Source of the DNA: Antilocapra americana
Lineage: Eukaryota > Chordata > Mammalia > Artiodactyla > Antilocapridae
Assembly (NCBI GenBank): GCA_007570785.1
Contig: ML661799.1
Span: 1,463,598 to 1,527,597 of the forward strand
Direction of reading: 5' to 3'
Length of the DNA: 64,000 nt
The notes beneath the pieces are model-generated. The model was not told where the DNA came from. It searched no databases and saw only the letters and a program-made list of their open reading frames with translations. Below, piece after piece: positions 45,049 through 55,915 of this stretch (its first letter is position 1; each line of letters starts with the position of its first letter). Position numbers and translations under genes: made by a program.

Positions 45049-45180
45049 ATTCATTCATTCATTAACAAATGTTTTTGAGTAAGATCTCCTATATGCCAGG
45101 TACCTTTGTTGTTGTTGAGAATATAGCAGTGAGTCATAAGAGCAAGCCTCTGATCTCATAAAAATTATATCCTAGTGTGG
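45049..45180 (-). repeat. L2 LINE 3' end
   Basis: 'ttcattcattcattaacaaa', 'ctatatgccaggtacctttg' and 'gagaatatagcagtgagtca' are reverse-complement L2. Confidence 0.8.
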
Positions 45181-45191
45181 TCTTAGTAAGA

Positions 45192-45330
45192 CCAATGGCT
45201 TTCAACTTCAGCTGTACATTAGAAATATCTGGAGAATTAGAATTTTCTAATATCCCCACTGTATACACAGACCAATTAAATAAGAATTTTTAGTATTTTT
45301 TTAAAGATCTCCAAATGATTCCTATGTAGA
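45192..45330 (+). repeat. MER5A-like DNA transposon remnant (hAT-Charlie)
   Basis: 'ggctttcaacttcagctgta', 'cattagaaatatctggagaa' and 'aagatctccaaatgattcct' follow the MER5 core. Terminal repeats are decayed. Confidence 0.6.
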
Positions 45331-46132
45331 GCTGCAGATATTTCCTGATGCCTCAGATGATAAATCATAAGCCCTTTAAGTAGTCTGGGATGTAGATTGT
45401 CAAAAGCAACTTTCACCTTAAGCTTCATTAATAGAATCTCTGCAAGGTGGAAGGGGACTGCCCTGCTATGCTTTGTTCTTACCGGCACAAACCTGTGATG
45501 ACTTAACAGGCAAGTGGACAAGCCCTTGAGAGACTAGGCTGATCCTGAAATTCTGTCATATTAATAGAAAAAAAAAAACTGAGAAGGTGTCACCTGGAAA
45601 AGAGAAGATTCTGGATGTAGGTAAAGACTTTCTCCAAATATTAAAAAGCTTGTCCTGTGGTTGAGGGCCCAGATCTGCTCCACCTATGGGCAGGTGGCTA
45701 CAGCAAGGCAGATTTAAGTTCAGTGCAAGCCACAACTCTCAATAATCACAATCGTCCTAAGGTGCAAGGATCTCGTGCATGCGACTACAAGGTTCCGACC
45801 ACAGAAGGCTGTTCAACATTGCCTGCACAACTGCACAATGGGTACTGTAGAGGGAAACTGGCTCCAAGTTGTGCACTGACCTCTCTGTCAGTAAGAACGG
45901 CCTGTGACTTATGGAATTTGGGAAGGCAGGTGGGTAGCCAGCAATGGTGAATACTCCTGAAACTACACACCTGGGTGGTTGTTGAAGGATATATGTAGGG
46001 CAGTCTTCTCCCTGACACATCCACCCCAAGCAGGCAGTGGGTTAGACATACTTTAGGCTCCTTTTCATCCCTAGATTCTACAGCAGTAGGTATCAGAGCC
46101 ATTTTTCAGGCGTGAGCCTCAAGAAGTGGTAT
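45331..46132. other. non-repeat sequence
   Basis: No repeat or exon recognised. Open frames at 45657-45950 (plus) and 45757-46102 (minus) lie on opposite strands and look like chance. Confidence 0.45.
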
Positions 46133-46239
46133 CAAAAAGAAGGAGATGAAGGAGGAGAGGGAAAAGGAGAAGAAGAAGGGGGAGGAGGGATAGAGGAGGA
46201 AGAGAAGGAGGAAGTGGAAGAGAAAGAGGAGGAGAGGGG
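46133..46239 (+). repeat. polypurine (GA-rich) tract
   Basis: About 107 bases are almost all purine on this strand, with only a few t interruptions. Such asymmetry can form triplex (H-) DNA. The frames through it are compositional artefacts. Confidence 0.9.
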
Positions 46240-46498
46240 TAATTATATGCTGCTAAGAACAAGGGCCTGGAGCCAGACCGCCAGAGTTCAATTCCTGGCT
46301 CCACCTCTTACTACCAATGGGACTTGGACAAGTTAATTTCTCACTGCCTCAGTTTCTGCACCTGTACAATGAGGCAAATAAAATTACCTGCAGAGAGCCT
46401 TTATGAGGATGAATGAGTTAATCCTCAGTGTGTAAAGAGCTTGAAAGAGTGCCTAGCACAGAGCACTTGCCCAATATGTTGAGCTATTACCATTTTAG
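46240..46498 (+). repeat. MIR SINE, full length
   Basis: The order is complete: 'gggcctggagccagaccgcc', 'gagttcaattcctggctcc', 'ctcactgcctcagtttctgc', 'gaatgagttaatcctcag' and 'gtgcctagcacagagcactt'. This is the best preserved MIR in the window, and it begins directly after the polypurine tract. Confidence 0.92.
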
Positions 46499-46740
46499 GA
46501 AGGATTGGTGAAGAAAGAAAATTATTTTGTCATTTGTCCCTATAGTAAGTCACTGTCATTTGTCCCTAAAGAGGCACCCAGTTTGGCCCTCAAAAGGGGC
46601 TCCTCATCATACCTGATAGGTACTTTATTTATCCAGAAACTATCAGAGAAAATGGAAAAAGACATGTCTATTGACAGTTGCTGCTCATCACGAGCTGGCC
46701 TGGAGCAAGCACACAAGTGCACCCTCCTCTGCACATACTA
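46499..46740. other. non-repeat sequence
   Basis: Nothing recognised. Confidence 0.5.
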
Positions 46741-47014
46741 TTGTTGTTGTTCAGTCCCTAAGTTGGGTCTGACTCTTTGAGATCCCATGGAATGCAGCAC
46801 GCCAGGCTTCCCTGTCCTTCCCCATCTCCTGGAGTTTGTTCAGACTCAAATCCATTGAGTCAGTGATGCCATCCAATCATCTTGTCCTCTGCTGTCCGCT
46901 TCTCCTCCTTCCCTCAATCTTTCCCAGAATCAGAGTCTTTTCCAATGAGTCAGCTGTTTGTATCAGGTAGCCAAAGTATTGGAACTTCATCCTCAGCATC
47001 AGCTTCAGCATCAT
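46741..47014 (-). mobile_element. BovB 3' end fragment
   Basis: It begins 'ttgttgttgttcagtcccta' and runs through 'gcacgccaggcttccctgtc', 'atccattgagtcagtgatgc' and 'tcttttccaatgagtcagct', reverse complement of the BovB 3' end. Confidence 0.93.
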
Positions 47015-47090
47015 GTAAGTAAACACACAAAATCTACCATATAAAAATTCTTAAAATTCTTCTCTCTCTTCTTCTGATCACTCCCCATTG

Positions 47091-47281
47091 TGAGTGAAAG
47101 TCACTCAGTCATGTCTGACTCTTTGCGACCCCATGGACTATACAGTCCATGGAATTCTCCAGGCCAGAATACTGGCGTGGGTAACCTTTACCTTCTCTAG
47201 GGGATCTTCCCAACAGAGGGATCAAACCAGGTCTCCCCCATTGCAGGTGGACTCTTTACCAGCTGAGCGACAAGGGAAGCC
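47091..47281 (-). mobile_element. Bov-tA SINE
   Basis: Reverse-complement Bov-tA: 'gactctttgcgaccccatgg', 'ggccagaatactggcgtggg', 'gagggatcaaaccaggtctc' and 'gctgagcgacaagggaagcc'. Confidence 0.94.
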
Positions 47282-47840
47282 ACTCCCCCTTGTCTCCCTC
47301 CTATCAAAAAGAGAAGGGTGGAATATACCACTCATTAAGAAAGAGATCAAACCATTGTCCCTGGAGATGTAAGGAAAGTATTTCAAGTTCTGAAGAAGTT
47401 CTCCCTGAGAGGCTCAGGTCCTCTCTTACCTGAAGGGCCTGCAGGCTCTGAGAGGCAACAAAGCAGCTGGCCTAGAACATGTACATCACCCCTGGATGAG
47501 CAGAATATCTGTAGGAGCTTGGACCACTGCTGTCACCATCCTGTCCAAACAAAACTGCCCAGAGTACAAGTTCCCATTCTGACAGAGGGCCTGAGCCTGC
47601 CAGTTCAGTCACTCTTGCTCTCTTCTATTGTTCAGACATGATGAGGCACCTTCTGCTAATGGGACATTTGTCCTTAGGACCCATCAGAGTCTGGAAATAG
47701 GAGCTTCTTAAATTAATAGTAAAGCTCTAAGGAGCATGTTCTTAAAATCAGGCACCTCCTTCTCCTCAGCAAAGCCTGGGTCTGACTCTTGGACCCAGAA
47801 ACTCCCTATCCAAGGAAAATTGGAAGGGAAGGAGGTTCAG
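47282..47840. other. non-repeat sequence
   Basis: Nothing recognised. Confidence 0.5.
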
Positions 47841-47850
47841 GAGTTCTTCC

Positions 47851-47987
47851 TTGGAGACTTACCTGGTGGTCTAATGGTTAAGACTCCCAGCTTCCACTGC
47901 AGGGGGCACTGGTTCAATCCTTGGTTGGGTAACTACCATCTCACATGCCTCACAGCACAACCAAGGGAAAAAGAAAAAAAAAAAAAA
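47851..47987 (+). mobile_element. CHR-2 SINE with target-site duplication
   Basis: 'gagacttacctggtggtcta', 'tggttaagactcccagcttc', 'ggttcaatccttggttggg' and a long A-tail. It is flanked by gagttcttcc (47841-47850) and gagtttttcc (47988-47997), a 10-bp duplication with one change. It carries a CTCF-like 'ctgcagggggcac' within the head. Confidence 0.9.
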
Positions 47988-48240
47988 GAGTTTTTCCATA
48001 CAAAAGTTGACTTGAAAACAACTCTGGCCTGTAAGGAGCACGGTAGCCAAAGGAAAAGCTGGCTCTGGGGTCTCATCACATCCAGTCCTCCCACAGGAAA
48101 TAGAGTGTGAGAGATAGTGTAAGTGATGGCATGACTAGACTTTCAGAGGTCTTGGTTCTAGTGCCAGTTCTGTTAACTGCTGATTAACTAGTAGGCCTTG
48201 AGCAAGTGACATCCCCTCTCTGCATACAACTTCCTTTTCA
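47988..48240. other. non-repeat sequence
   Basis: Nothing recognised beyond the CHR-2 duplication at its start. Confidence 0.5.
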
Positions 48241-48250
48241 ATAAAATTAA
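48241..48250. repeat. target-site duplication of Bov-tA, left copy
   Basis: ataaaattaa here and exactly at 48468-48477. Confidence 0.85.
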
Positions 48251-48467
48251 GCGCTAGTCACTCAGTCGTGTTTGACTCTTTGTGGCCCCATGGACCACAG
48301 CCCACCAGGCTCCTCCATCCATGGGATTTCCCAGGCAAGAATACTGGGATGGGTTGCCACTTCCTTCTCCACAGAAGGAAGCAGCTTTTTGCAACTCAGG
48401 GATCGAACCCAGGTCTCCTGCATTGGCAAGCAGATCTTTTTATCATCTGAGCCACCAGGGAAGCCCC
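48251..48467 (-). mobile_element. Bov-tA SINE with target-site duplication
   Basis: Reverse-complement, full-length Bov-tA: 'gtcactcagtcgtgtttgac', 'gggcaagaatactgggatgg'-like text, 'cagggatcgaacccaggtct' and 'gagccaccagggaagcccc'. The perfect 10-bp duplication fixes both ends. It keeps CpGs, which suggests a young copy. Confidence 0.96.
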
Positions 48468-48477
48468 ATAAAATTAA

Positions 48478-49799
48478 TGAATGAACTAAATAAAAAATGT
48501 CTGAGGAGTTGCTTGTCCTAGACAATCTAAGAGATTAAGAGCAACTGGCCACCCAATTGGCCAAGAGCACCCATGAGCACAAGGAGGAGGCCAGAGAGTG
48601 TCCTGTCCAAGCAGAAGTGTTTATCCAGAGTCAGGCTCCTACTCACTCTCCAGGCCATGGGGTGTCAAGCCAATTGCATGGTAAGTAAGTGAAGAGGAAT
48701 GAGGACCTAAAGACTCCTCTGCCCCTTTCATGTATCTGCAAAGACATGGCAGAGCAACTCTCAGCCTCTGGGGATTCGGCCCTGGGCCTAGTGGATAGAG
48801 TGAAGCAATGAGAGACCCCACAGGCCCCATGGCTGAGCTTGGTTCCAATTTGAAGCTGTCACAACTACAGCTTGAATTCTGAGCAGCCCTGGTCTCACGG
48901 GGTTTATAGCTCCTCCTGGCTGTCTGAGAAATTATTCACTTGGATAAACCCAAATTAGACTTAGGAAAGGAGCACATTTCTCTTAGTCCCTCAGATGCCT
49001 AGAGCGTTTCTCCATTGCCCCACACTTCCACATGCACCTTCCTCTCTCCTCCCACCTCCTCAGGTCACAGCCTTGGAAAATTCTCAGGATGCAGTCATTT
49101 CTAGAGTTCTGTCAGAGACATAGGAGGATATAATAAATTCTAGCAGTTGTTTGAGATCCAGTCGTGGGGAGGGATGGTTGGCATGGAAAAAAAGAAACCC
49201 CTGGGCCTTGCAAAAATAATGCCAGACTCTTTCTGGGCCTGTAAAGACTCAGTGAAGGCACTGGGAAACCTAAGCTCCTACCTCCCTGCTACACCTGCTC
49301 CTAGTGACATAAACCCCCTTCCTATACACACTCTAAATAACAAAAGCACAGAACTAGTTGTCAGATTCAAAGGGATTCTCCATTGGCCATATCTACACAC
49401 ATTCTTGTTCCCTGCCCATGCCTGATTGGTCCAAGGATGGAGATACCTGACCTAATCTGGGCCAATCAGATTCTTCCTTCCAGGAAGATGAAGACTTGAG
49501 CACACAGAGACCAGGCAGTTGGAACTCACGGCATTCATTGCCAGGAGACAAGATTCAGGAGGATCTACTGGTGAGAACCCTGGAGTTGCCCTGGTTGTTC
49601 AGGATTCCCTTTGGTCCAGTGAACAATCTTAGTGGCCTTCATCTTGGACTGCCTGGAATCAATTCAGTTGTTTGCCCCCAAAGACTTTTTGGTAAAAGTC
49701 CCCTTACAAACCATCCTTCCCCCACCTCAGTGCATACTCTTGCAATTACCTTTTTCTCTTTGCCCAGTGCTTTCCCTAAACCAGCTCTGTGGTATCCTG
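48478..49799. other. about 1.3 kb of non-repeat sequence
   Basis: No repeat or exon recognised. Frames at 49147-49425 and 49496-49843 have no motif. Confidence 0.45.
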
Positions 49800-50118
49800 G
49801 ACTGGTCTCACCTTCTCCTTTCCATCCCTCTCCACCTGGCTAACTCCCACACTTCCATCAGATCCCACGTGAAACATCGACACCTCCGATAAGCCTTCAC
49901 TGACCGCCACCCCCTGCACCCCTTGTCTGGGTTAAATGCCCCCTGGAATGTTTTCTCACAGCACCAGGTATTTATTTTGTGTTAAGTGCTCATCTGTCTC
50001 TCATAAGACTGTTTCTCCTGAGCTGGTTGCTGTTCTGTCTCCAGAACACAGAACTTGTCTAGGACATGGGTAAGCACTTTGTAATTTTTGTAGAATGAAT
50101 AAATGAATGAATGAAGAC
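49800..50118 (+). repeat. L2 LINE 3' end
   Basis: 'tcagatcccacgtgaaacat', 'aagccttcactgaccgcca', 'tatttattttgtgttaag' and the terminal 'gaatgaataaatgaatgaat' are sense L2, ending in the tandem tail. Confidence 0.78.
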
Positions 50119-50212
50119 ATATACTTGTCTTCTTTCCTCCTACTAGCAGTAAAATAATAGAAATTAATTACCTGGTCCAAATTATTATTCATCTCAGAAT
50201 GCAATCAGCCAG

Positions 50213-50330
50213 TCAACAAATTAGTACTAATTGATGTGCCAAAAACTGTATTAGGCACTATGCAGCTGGAATAAAGGTATAAATCTAGGCAAATGAGAGA
50301 GAGGTGTGGTTTCTCGTGAGAAATGTAATG
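50213..50330 (-). repeat. L2 LINE fragment
   Basis: 'gtcaacaaattagtactaat', 'ctgtattaggcactatgcag' and 'ctggaataaaggtataaatc' look like reverse-complement L2, strongly diverged. Confidence 0.5.
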
Positions 50331-51170
50331 TATACTAGTGGACCTTAAGTTCCATTTTGCCCAGTCAGAAGCACTCCATGCCTCTATTTTCTGTATTTTG
50401 AAAGTAGATGTATAAAAGTTACCATTAATAATTTGCTGGGTTTGCAACAGTCTCTTGAATCAATGAGCAGGAACTTCCAGAATAGCACTGGATTCAAACA
50501 AGGAAGAAGCCTCTGGGAACAATGCCACACTCAGGCTGACTAGTGCTTTGAACCCGTCCTCATGTCGTCTCAGGCTCCTGCGTGGCTGGGAAGAGGTGCT
50601 GCACAAAACTGTGGGCAGAGGCCACAGGCAGGTAGGTTGAAGAAGGGCCTGTTGCTGTACTCCCTGCTGCTCTGGCAGGTGTGAGATGAAAGGGGGGGCG
50701 CTCCCCTACCCCTAGGCTAGCAATTACAGAACCCAAATTGTCTCCTGCAAGAGGCATTGTTGTCTCGATGTCATTTCAGCATAAAATAAATTGTACTGCC
50801 CATCAGCCTTCTGGAAGCCAGCACTTGCTGGCAGCTTCCACCGGCTCCCAGAAAGAGCCTCCTCGGATGTGATGACAAGTCAGCCAGCTCCAACCAGAGC
50901 TGGGCATGACCCTTCAGGCCCAGGGAGCATGGTTACATCATGTGAGGAACCAGTACATGCCCAAAAGGGCACTGCTTCAGCCTGGTACTAGAGACAGCTT
51001 CTCCAGGCTGCTCTCCTATTTGTTAAGTCCTAGCAGAGAGGAGGATCAAGAATACAGAGAGAAAGAGGGTAACATGTCATCAATGTGAACCGTCCTCTCC
51101 ACCCTCAGTCTGCCATCCTGGAAGCTGGAAGGTATCTCTCCTTTCTCTGAAAAATGGAAAGCAGTCAGCA
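50331..51170. other. non-repeat sequence
   Basis: No repeat or exon recognised. Confidence 0.45.
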
Positions 51171-51378
51171 TTGTGTTGCCTGTTATGTACCCTACACTTT
51201 GCATGCATTATCACATTTATCTGTCACATCAATTCTATTATCATCCCCCACTTTATAGATGAGAAATTGGGGTTTAGGTGGTTTGCCCAAAGTCACAGAG
51301 CACCTAAGCTGAAGAGCCAGAACTTGAATCCAGAACCGCCAAGTCTAAACATCTATGCTCTTGATTACTGTGCCAAAC
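51171..51378 (-). repeat. MIR SINE
   Basis: Reverse-complement MIR: 'gcatgcattatcacatttat', 'ccccactttatagatgagaa', 'tttgcccaaagtcacagagc' and 'cttgaatccagaaccgccaa'. Confidence 0.88.
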
Positions 51379-52399
51379 TTTCTCTTCGGCTCCAAGGGGT
51401 GAGCCAGGAAGGATTCATCTTTCCTCCAGTCACCATCGCCATCCCAGGTAAGTTTATAGTCTAAACAGTGACAGATGTACTGTGCTGCCAATGAAGTCTT
51501 ATGCGTCAAAGCCCCTCACCTCTCAGACCCCTTAGAGGTTCTAGGAGATGCCCTGGCAATGTGATTCCCATGATCTTAGGTTTTAATCAAAGTAAAATAT
51601 TTTAACCAAAATTGGTTAATATGATGATTTCTTTCCATCCCAGCTTCCTTTCATCACATGTCCCTCAAATCAGTGATACCAGAAGGGCCATAGGCATTTA
51701 GGGGTCCCATCCAGGGAAAGTTGGATTGGGGAAGCTTTTCGTTCAGTTCAGTTTTGCTGACAGTTAAGTTATTGCTTAGAAATGATGTGGGGAGGACACT
51801 TTGCATCCACTGGGCCACATCACTGGGCACAATGACACAGGGTACCGGACCCAAGGTGGCTCTCATGCTGAACTTATCACAATTCCAAAGTTGCAGAGCA
51901 CAAACCCGAATCAGTATCTGGAAAACAAGTACATCTGTATGCAGAATTGCATGTTTTATGAATCACAACTATCAACAATGAAAAACAAATTTTGATGACT
52001 GTGCCAGAAGACAGACTCCTCTCTCTACTCTCTCTTTAGAAAATAAATTTCAAAACCGTTATCATAGAAAGAAGCACCAAAGAGCAGGCCACCACAAAAT
52101 AATTCTATTATTTTTCTGGATTTTGTAATGTTTGTGGTATTATCAGCTTTAAATATATATAATTTATTTTGATCTATTTTCTTATTTAAAATAAATCTTT
52201 GATTTTATTTTGAATTCTGTACTCACAATTTTATTTTCTTTTCCTTAAGTAACCTCATCAATTAAGAAGTTTTAGAACCCCCCAAATTTGAATCTATTCC
52301 TGAATTTCCATAAAGACAACATTCTTGTCTGCAAACACCACTTCGAGGGCTCTACAGTCTCCTTCCATCCAGCTAGGGCCAGCCCCTCATGCTGTTATG
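51379..52399. other. non-repeat sequence; AT-rich from 52080 to 52260
   Basis: No repeat or exon firmly recognised. A strong splice-donor-like site sits at 51447/51448. Frames at 51654-51995 have no motif. Confidence 0.45.
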
Positions 52400-52540
52400 T
52401 GTGAATTCTAGGGCCATGGTGGTTTCTCATACCTCAGTCATGGCACCCAGCACTGTTTACTTTTTTATGTTCCTATTTTATCTCTTTCCAGTAATCACTT
52501 TGGGGCCTTACATGAAGTAGACAATAAATGTTTCAGAGCG
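52400..52540 (+). repeat. L2 LINE 3' end, diverged
   Basis: 'agtcatggcacccagcactg' and 'tagacaataaatgtttcaga' resemble the sense L2 3' end. Confidence 0.45.
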
Positions 52541-53129
52541 AGAATCAGGAGGTAAAGAGTAGACCAGGTAGAGAGGCAATGAGGAGTCCTTAGGCCCCGG
52601 GTCTGCACACTTGTATCGACAGGTACATCTCTGATGTTTATCTTCTATAAACTCAAATTGTACAGGCAAAAGCTCTTTCCCTGTATCCCAACCCCTAACT
52701 CTCTTTTTGTGTCTTTGATCCCTTCTCTATCTGTCTATCATTCTGTCTCTGGCCCTGACGGTAATAGAGCTAATAATGTAGACATGGGAACATGGGAGAC
52801 AAACACAGCATGAATCTTCCAATCCCAGGCAGAAATTCAAGGAGAGGAGCCTACAGAGAGGCAACAGGCCAAGGAGAGGATAAATCTGACCTAGGCTGTG
52901 GATGTCTCTCCATCAGCATGGTTTGAACCAGAAGTAATCCAATAGGCCAATGTTTCCTGAAAGCAGGGTCTATCTCATCAGTGACAGCTTGAGAGGAAGG
53001 TCTTCCGTGGAGGGAAACTGAGCCATGAAATCCATCTCAAAGATCACAAGGTTTGGACCCTACCCAGGACCCCACTGAAAGACCCCACTGAATCTACCAG
53101 CTAACTAGATGGGAGTGAAAAAGGAAAAG
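52541..53129. other. non-repeat sequence
   Basis: Nothing recognised. Confidence 0.45.
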
Positions 53130-53250
53130 TATTCAAATCACACAATTACTGTCTGGCTAAATTAATTGTTGGATGCATCTAAATAGATTAAACATTTTAA
53201 TTAGCAGAGTCTGGTTGTTTGCTGAAATTGAACTTTTGGCATGTGGGTGT
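53130..53250. promoter_or_regulatory. candidate conserved non-coding element
   Basis: A repeat-free AT-rich block with 'cacaattactg', 'ctaaattaattg', 'aatagattaaac' and 'ttttaattagcag', a dense series of homeodomain-type cores within 75 bases. Motif-based inference only. Confidence 0.3.
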
Positions 53251-53575
53251 TATATGCACATGTGTGTTTATTCTAGCGAAACCCAGGCTGGAGCAAATCT
53301 ACAATGACTGCTTTCTCCATAGATGAAAGGATTTGGCAGCCTGGAAGGAACCAGCCTCCTCTCCATAGGTTTCTAGTCCCAAGCTGGAAGGAGGACCATG
53401 GCATCCTCCCCTGGCCTCCTCAAGGGGCTCATGCAGCTGGAGGATACATCTGTGGGCTTAGAGGCTGCTGCAGGAGGGAAGATGGGGAAGGCAGTGATAG
53501 AAGAATGTTGACCTCAAAGCTTTCCTTTGCCAGAAGTGGAAACAGTGAGTCTCCCTAATTGGCCTTTAGAATGTC

Positions 53576-53595
53576 GCCCCCAGGGGGCAGCAGAG
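53576..53595 (+). promoter_or_regulatory. CTCF-like motif
   Basis: gcccccagggggcagcagag fits the CTCF core CCASYAGRKGGCRS at 13 of 14 positions (A replaced by C at the third). Confidence 0.45.
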
Positions 53596-53970
53596 CACCA
53601 ACTCTTGGGAAGCAGGCTGCCCAGCTACTTACTCCATTTTGGCCAGAAATGTGCTCTGGATAAACCAGTGGCAGGAAGGAGAGCGATTTGAACAGGAAGA
53701 ACAAAAATCTGAACTTTCCTGGGACCTCAGGAGGCCAGTGCCATGAAGGCAGGAGGAAGAGCCAGACGTGTACATGAAGAGGAAGTCTGGAACAAACGAG
53801 GGCTAGAAACAGGTTGGCATCAGTCTCAGGAGAGAAAAAAAAATTGGACTCTTCAAAGCAAGGATCAGAATCCCAGAGTAGATCCAGCAAAGCGCAAGAC
53901 CTGCAGGCTGGACAGAATCAAGGAAGGACCAGACAGACGACTACCCTAGATGCCATCTATAAAGAGAGTT
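53596..53970. other. non-repeat sequence
   Basis: Nothing recognised. Confidence 0.45.
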
Positions 53971-53985
53971 AAAATAACCCTGGAG

Positions 53986-54168
53986 GGGGACTTTCCTGAC
54001 TGTCCTGTGGTTGGGACTTCACCTCTCAATGCAGTCTGTGCAGATTCAATTCCCGGTCTGAGGGCTAAGATCCCACCTGCCTTGCAGCCAAAAAACCAAG
54101 ACATAAAACAGAAGCAATAATGTAACAAATTCAGTAAAGACTTTACAAATGGTGCCTATCAAAAAATA
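53986..54168 (+). mobile_element. CHR-2 SINE with target-site duplication
   Basis: 'gggggactttcctgactgtc' head, 'ctgtggttgggacttc', 'gattcaattcccggtctgag', 'taagatcccacctgccttgc' and the long CHR-2 3' part 'aagacataaaacagaagcaa' with 'aaattcagtaaagacttta'. Flanks 53971-53985 and 54169-54183 agree at 14 of 15 bases. Confidence 0.92.
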
Positions 54169-54183
54169 AAAATATCCCTGGAG

Positions 54184-54759
54184 ATGTAAGAAGCCAGAGA
54201 GAATGCGTTTGCCAGAACCACCCCACCGCCCCCCAACTCTAGCACTTTGCTGAGCCTCACTGGGACTGGGAGATGGGCAATGGTTAGACGATAAGAAGAA
54301 ACCTCAGAGATAAAGCCATCAAAGGAAGGGCATGTCCCAGTTATAGATACTTACTAGACCATCCTCTTTAACTGTAGGGCTTCTATTTCACTAGGTGGAA
54401 TGAGTAAGTTTGGACTTACTGAACTGAACTGTTGGGACAACAGGGAAAAGGCAAGACCTACCACCAACTGCCCACCTCCACTCTTACTCCCCACCCTGAA
54501 CTTGCCTATAAAATATTGCACCAACTGAAAAGGAATCCAAACATGATCTTGCTAAAGGAACCCTGTCTGAATCTGGCCCTGCTTATCACAGCTGTGTCCA
54601 TACAGTCCTAGCACAGGGGGGTCCATCCTCCCACGCTTTCCCCACTGACCTGCTCAGAGCCTGAAGCAGTGGGTCACACCAACGTCCAACCTCTTTTCAA
54701 AAATCTGAATGAAACTGCTCCTCTGCCTGGCCCTCATGGGGCTGGGGAGAGCCCCTCCA
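54184..54759. other. non-repeat sequence
   Basis: Nothing recognised. Confidence 0.45.
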
Positions 54760-55070
54760 ACTTGGAGCAGAGCAGAAGAAAGCTTTGAATCTTTGATTCA
54801 TTTCACTGTGGAGTTTACAATTGAGTTTGAACAGCAACTCTTCATGCCTCTCGTAAGGTTTGTTTCACATCTGTTATGAAATGACGACCATAACGCCGCT
54901 CTCGGTGATGTGGTCAATGGAGCAGAGGCAATGAGATTGTCGCTGGGCAGGGAGGAAATAACCTCATTTGCTTTGTCTTTTTGATCACGGGAGCAGATAG
55001 GAAAATGAGATTTCATGCAGCTTATTTCTTTTTATGCCGCAACTGATGATAATGGCTATTTAACATTTCC
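54760..55070. promoter_or_regulatory. candidate conserved non-coding element
   Basis: A repeat-free block with TCF/LEF-like 'ctttgatt' (54791-54798), 'cttcatgcctctcgtaagg', 'gaccataacgccgctctcgg' and 'cctcatttgctttgtctttt'. It retains several CpGs outside any CpG island, which may reflect constraint. Function is inferred only. Confidence 0.35.
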
Positions 55071-55407
55071 TGAGTACCCACGAAGTTTCAAGGCACCTAG
55101 GAACCTCTCCCCCCGGCTTAGTGAAACTGGATTCAGCAAATAAACAACCAGTTTCAGAAAAGGGGAAGCTCCCAAAGTCATTTCATCCAGGACGTGTGCT
55201 TCTGCATGGTGTATATGTAGAATATTCCAGAATGTTCTAGAGAAATAGGGCCAAGTCTGCTATTTCTCCCACTGGACATTTTGGAACAGGACTTGCACTC
55301 AGTGAATTCTCTCTTGAGTGTCAGTCCCACCGTGCACTTCCTCACTCCCCCTACCCACAGACACACTAGTGCACACACCTCTGTCACTTCCAAGTCATTT
55401 TGTCTGG
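55071..55407. other. non-repeat sequence
   Basis: Nothing recognised. Confidence 0.45.
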
Positions 55408-55630
55408 GTTTTTTGTTTTGTTTTGCTTTGTTTTTGCTTTTTGGCTGCACTGGGTCTTCTTTGTGAGCATCGGCTTTTCTCTAGTTGCAGAGCCCATGGG
55501 CTCTCTAGCTGTGCTGAGCAGGCTTAGCTGCCCTGCGGCATATGGGATCTTAGCTCCTGACCAGGGATAGAACCTGAGTCTCCTTCACTGAAAGGTAGTT
55601 TCTTAACCACTGGACCACCAGGGAAGTCCC
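55408..55630 (-). mobile_element. CHR-type SINE
   Basis: A T-rich run (tail in antisense), 'ttttggctgcactgggtctt', 'tcggcttttctctagttgca', 'atgggatcttagctcctgac', 'cagggatagaacctgagtct' and 'ctggaccaccagggaagtcc' are reverse-complement CHR. Confidence 0.92.
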
Positions 55631-55829
55631 TCAGCCCATTTCGTTTTGATATTTGGAGGAGGGGAGTGGTACTTGGTAGCTATGGCTGTAAGATCTGACC
55701 TTGTCAAATGAGAAGAATCTACACACTCTTCTGCTAACACCACCCCACTAACCCTTCGCTCCAAATCCCACCAAGATCCTCCTGTAAGGATGAAGGGCAC
55801 AGATAAACTGGTTGTACTTAATTAAACAC
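55631..55829. other. non-repeat sequence
   Basis: Nothing recognised. Confidence 0.45.
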
Positions 55830-55915
55830 TCTTTTCCCTGGCCTCAGTGTCCTCATCTGTAAAACGCCAAGGTTGGATGAGATAGTGTTCACAGTCTCTT
55901 GTCGCTCAGATGTCA
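55830..55915 (+). repeat. MIR3-like SINE fragment
   Basis: 'cctcagtgtcctcatctgta', 'aaacgccaaggttggatgag' and 'atagtgttcacagtctcttg' match the old MIR-type 3' half. Confidence 0.65.

Noticed and set aside
46112..46336. Glu-rich open frame, similar to acidic nuclear proteins
   Set aside because: The Glu run is produced by the polypurine tract and the frame runs on into a MIR.
51721..51995. Possible processed pseudogene followed by AT-rich sequence
   Set aside because: No recognisable protein, no A-tail and no target-site duplication; the frames have no motif.
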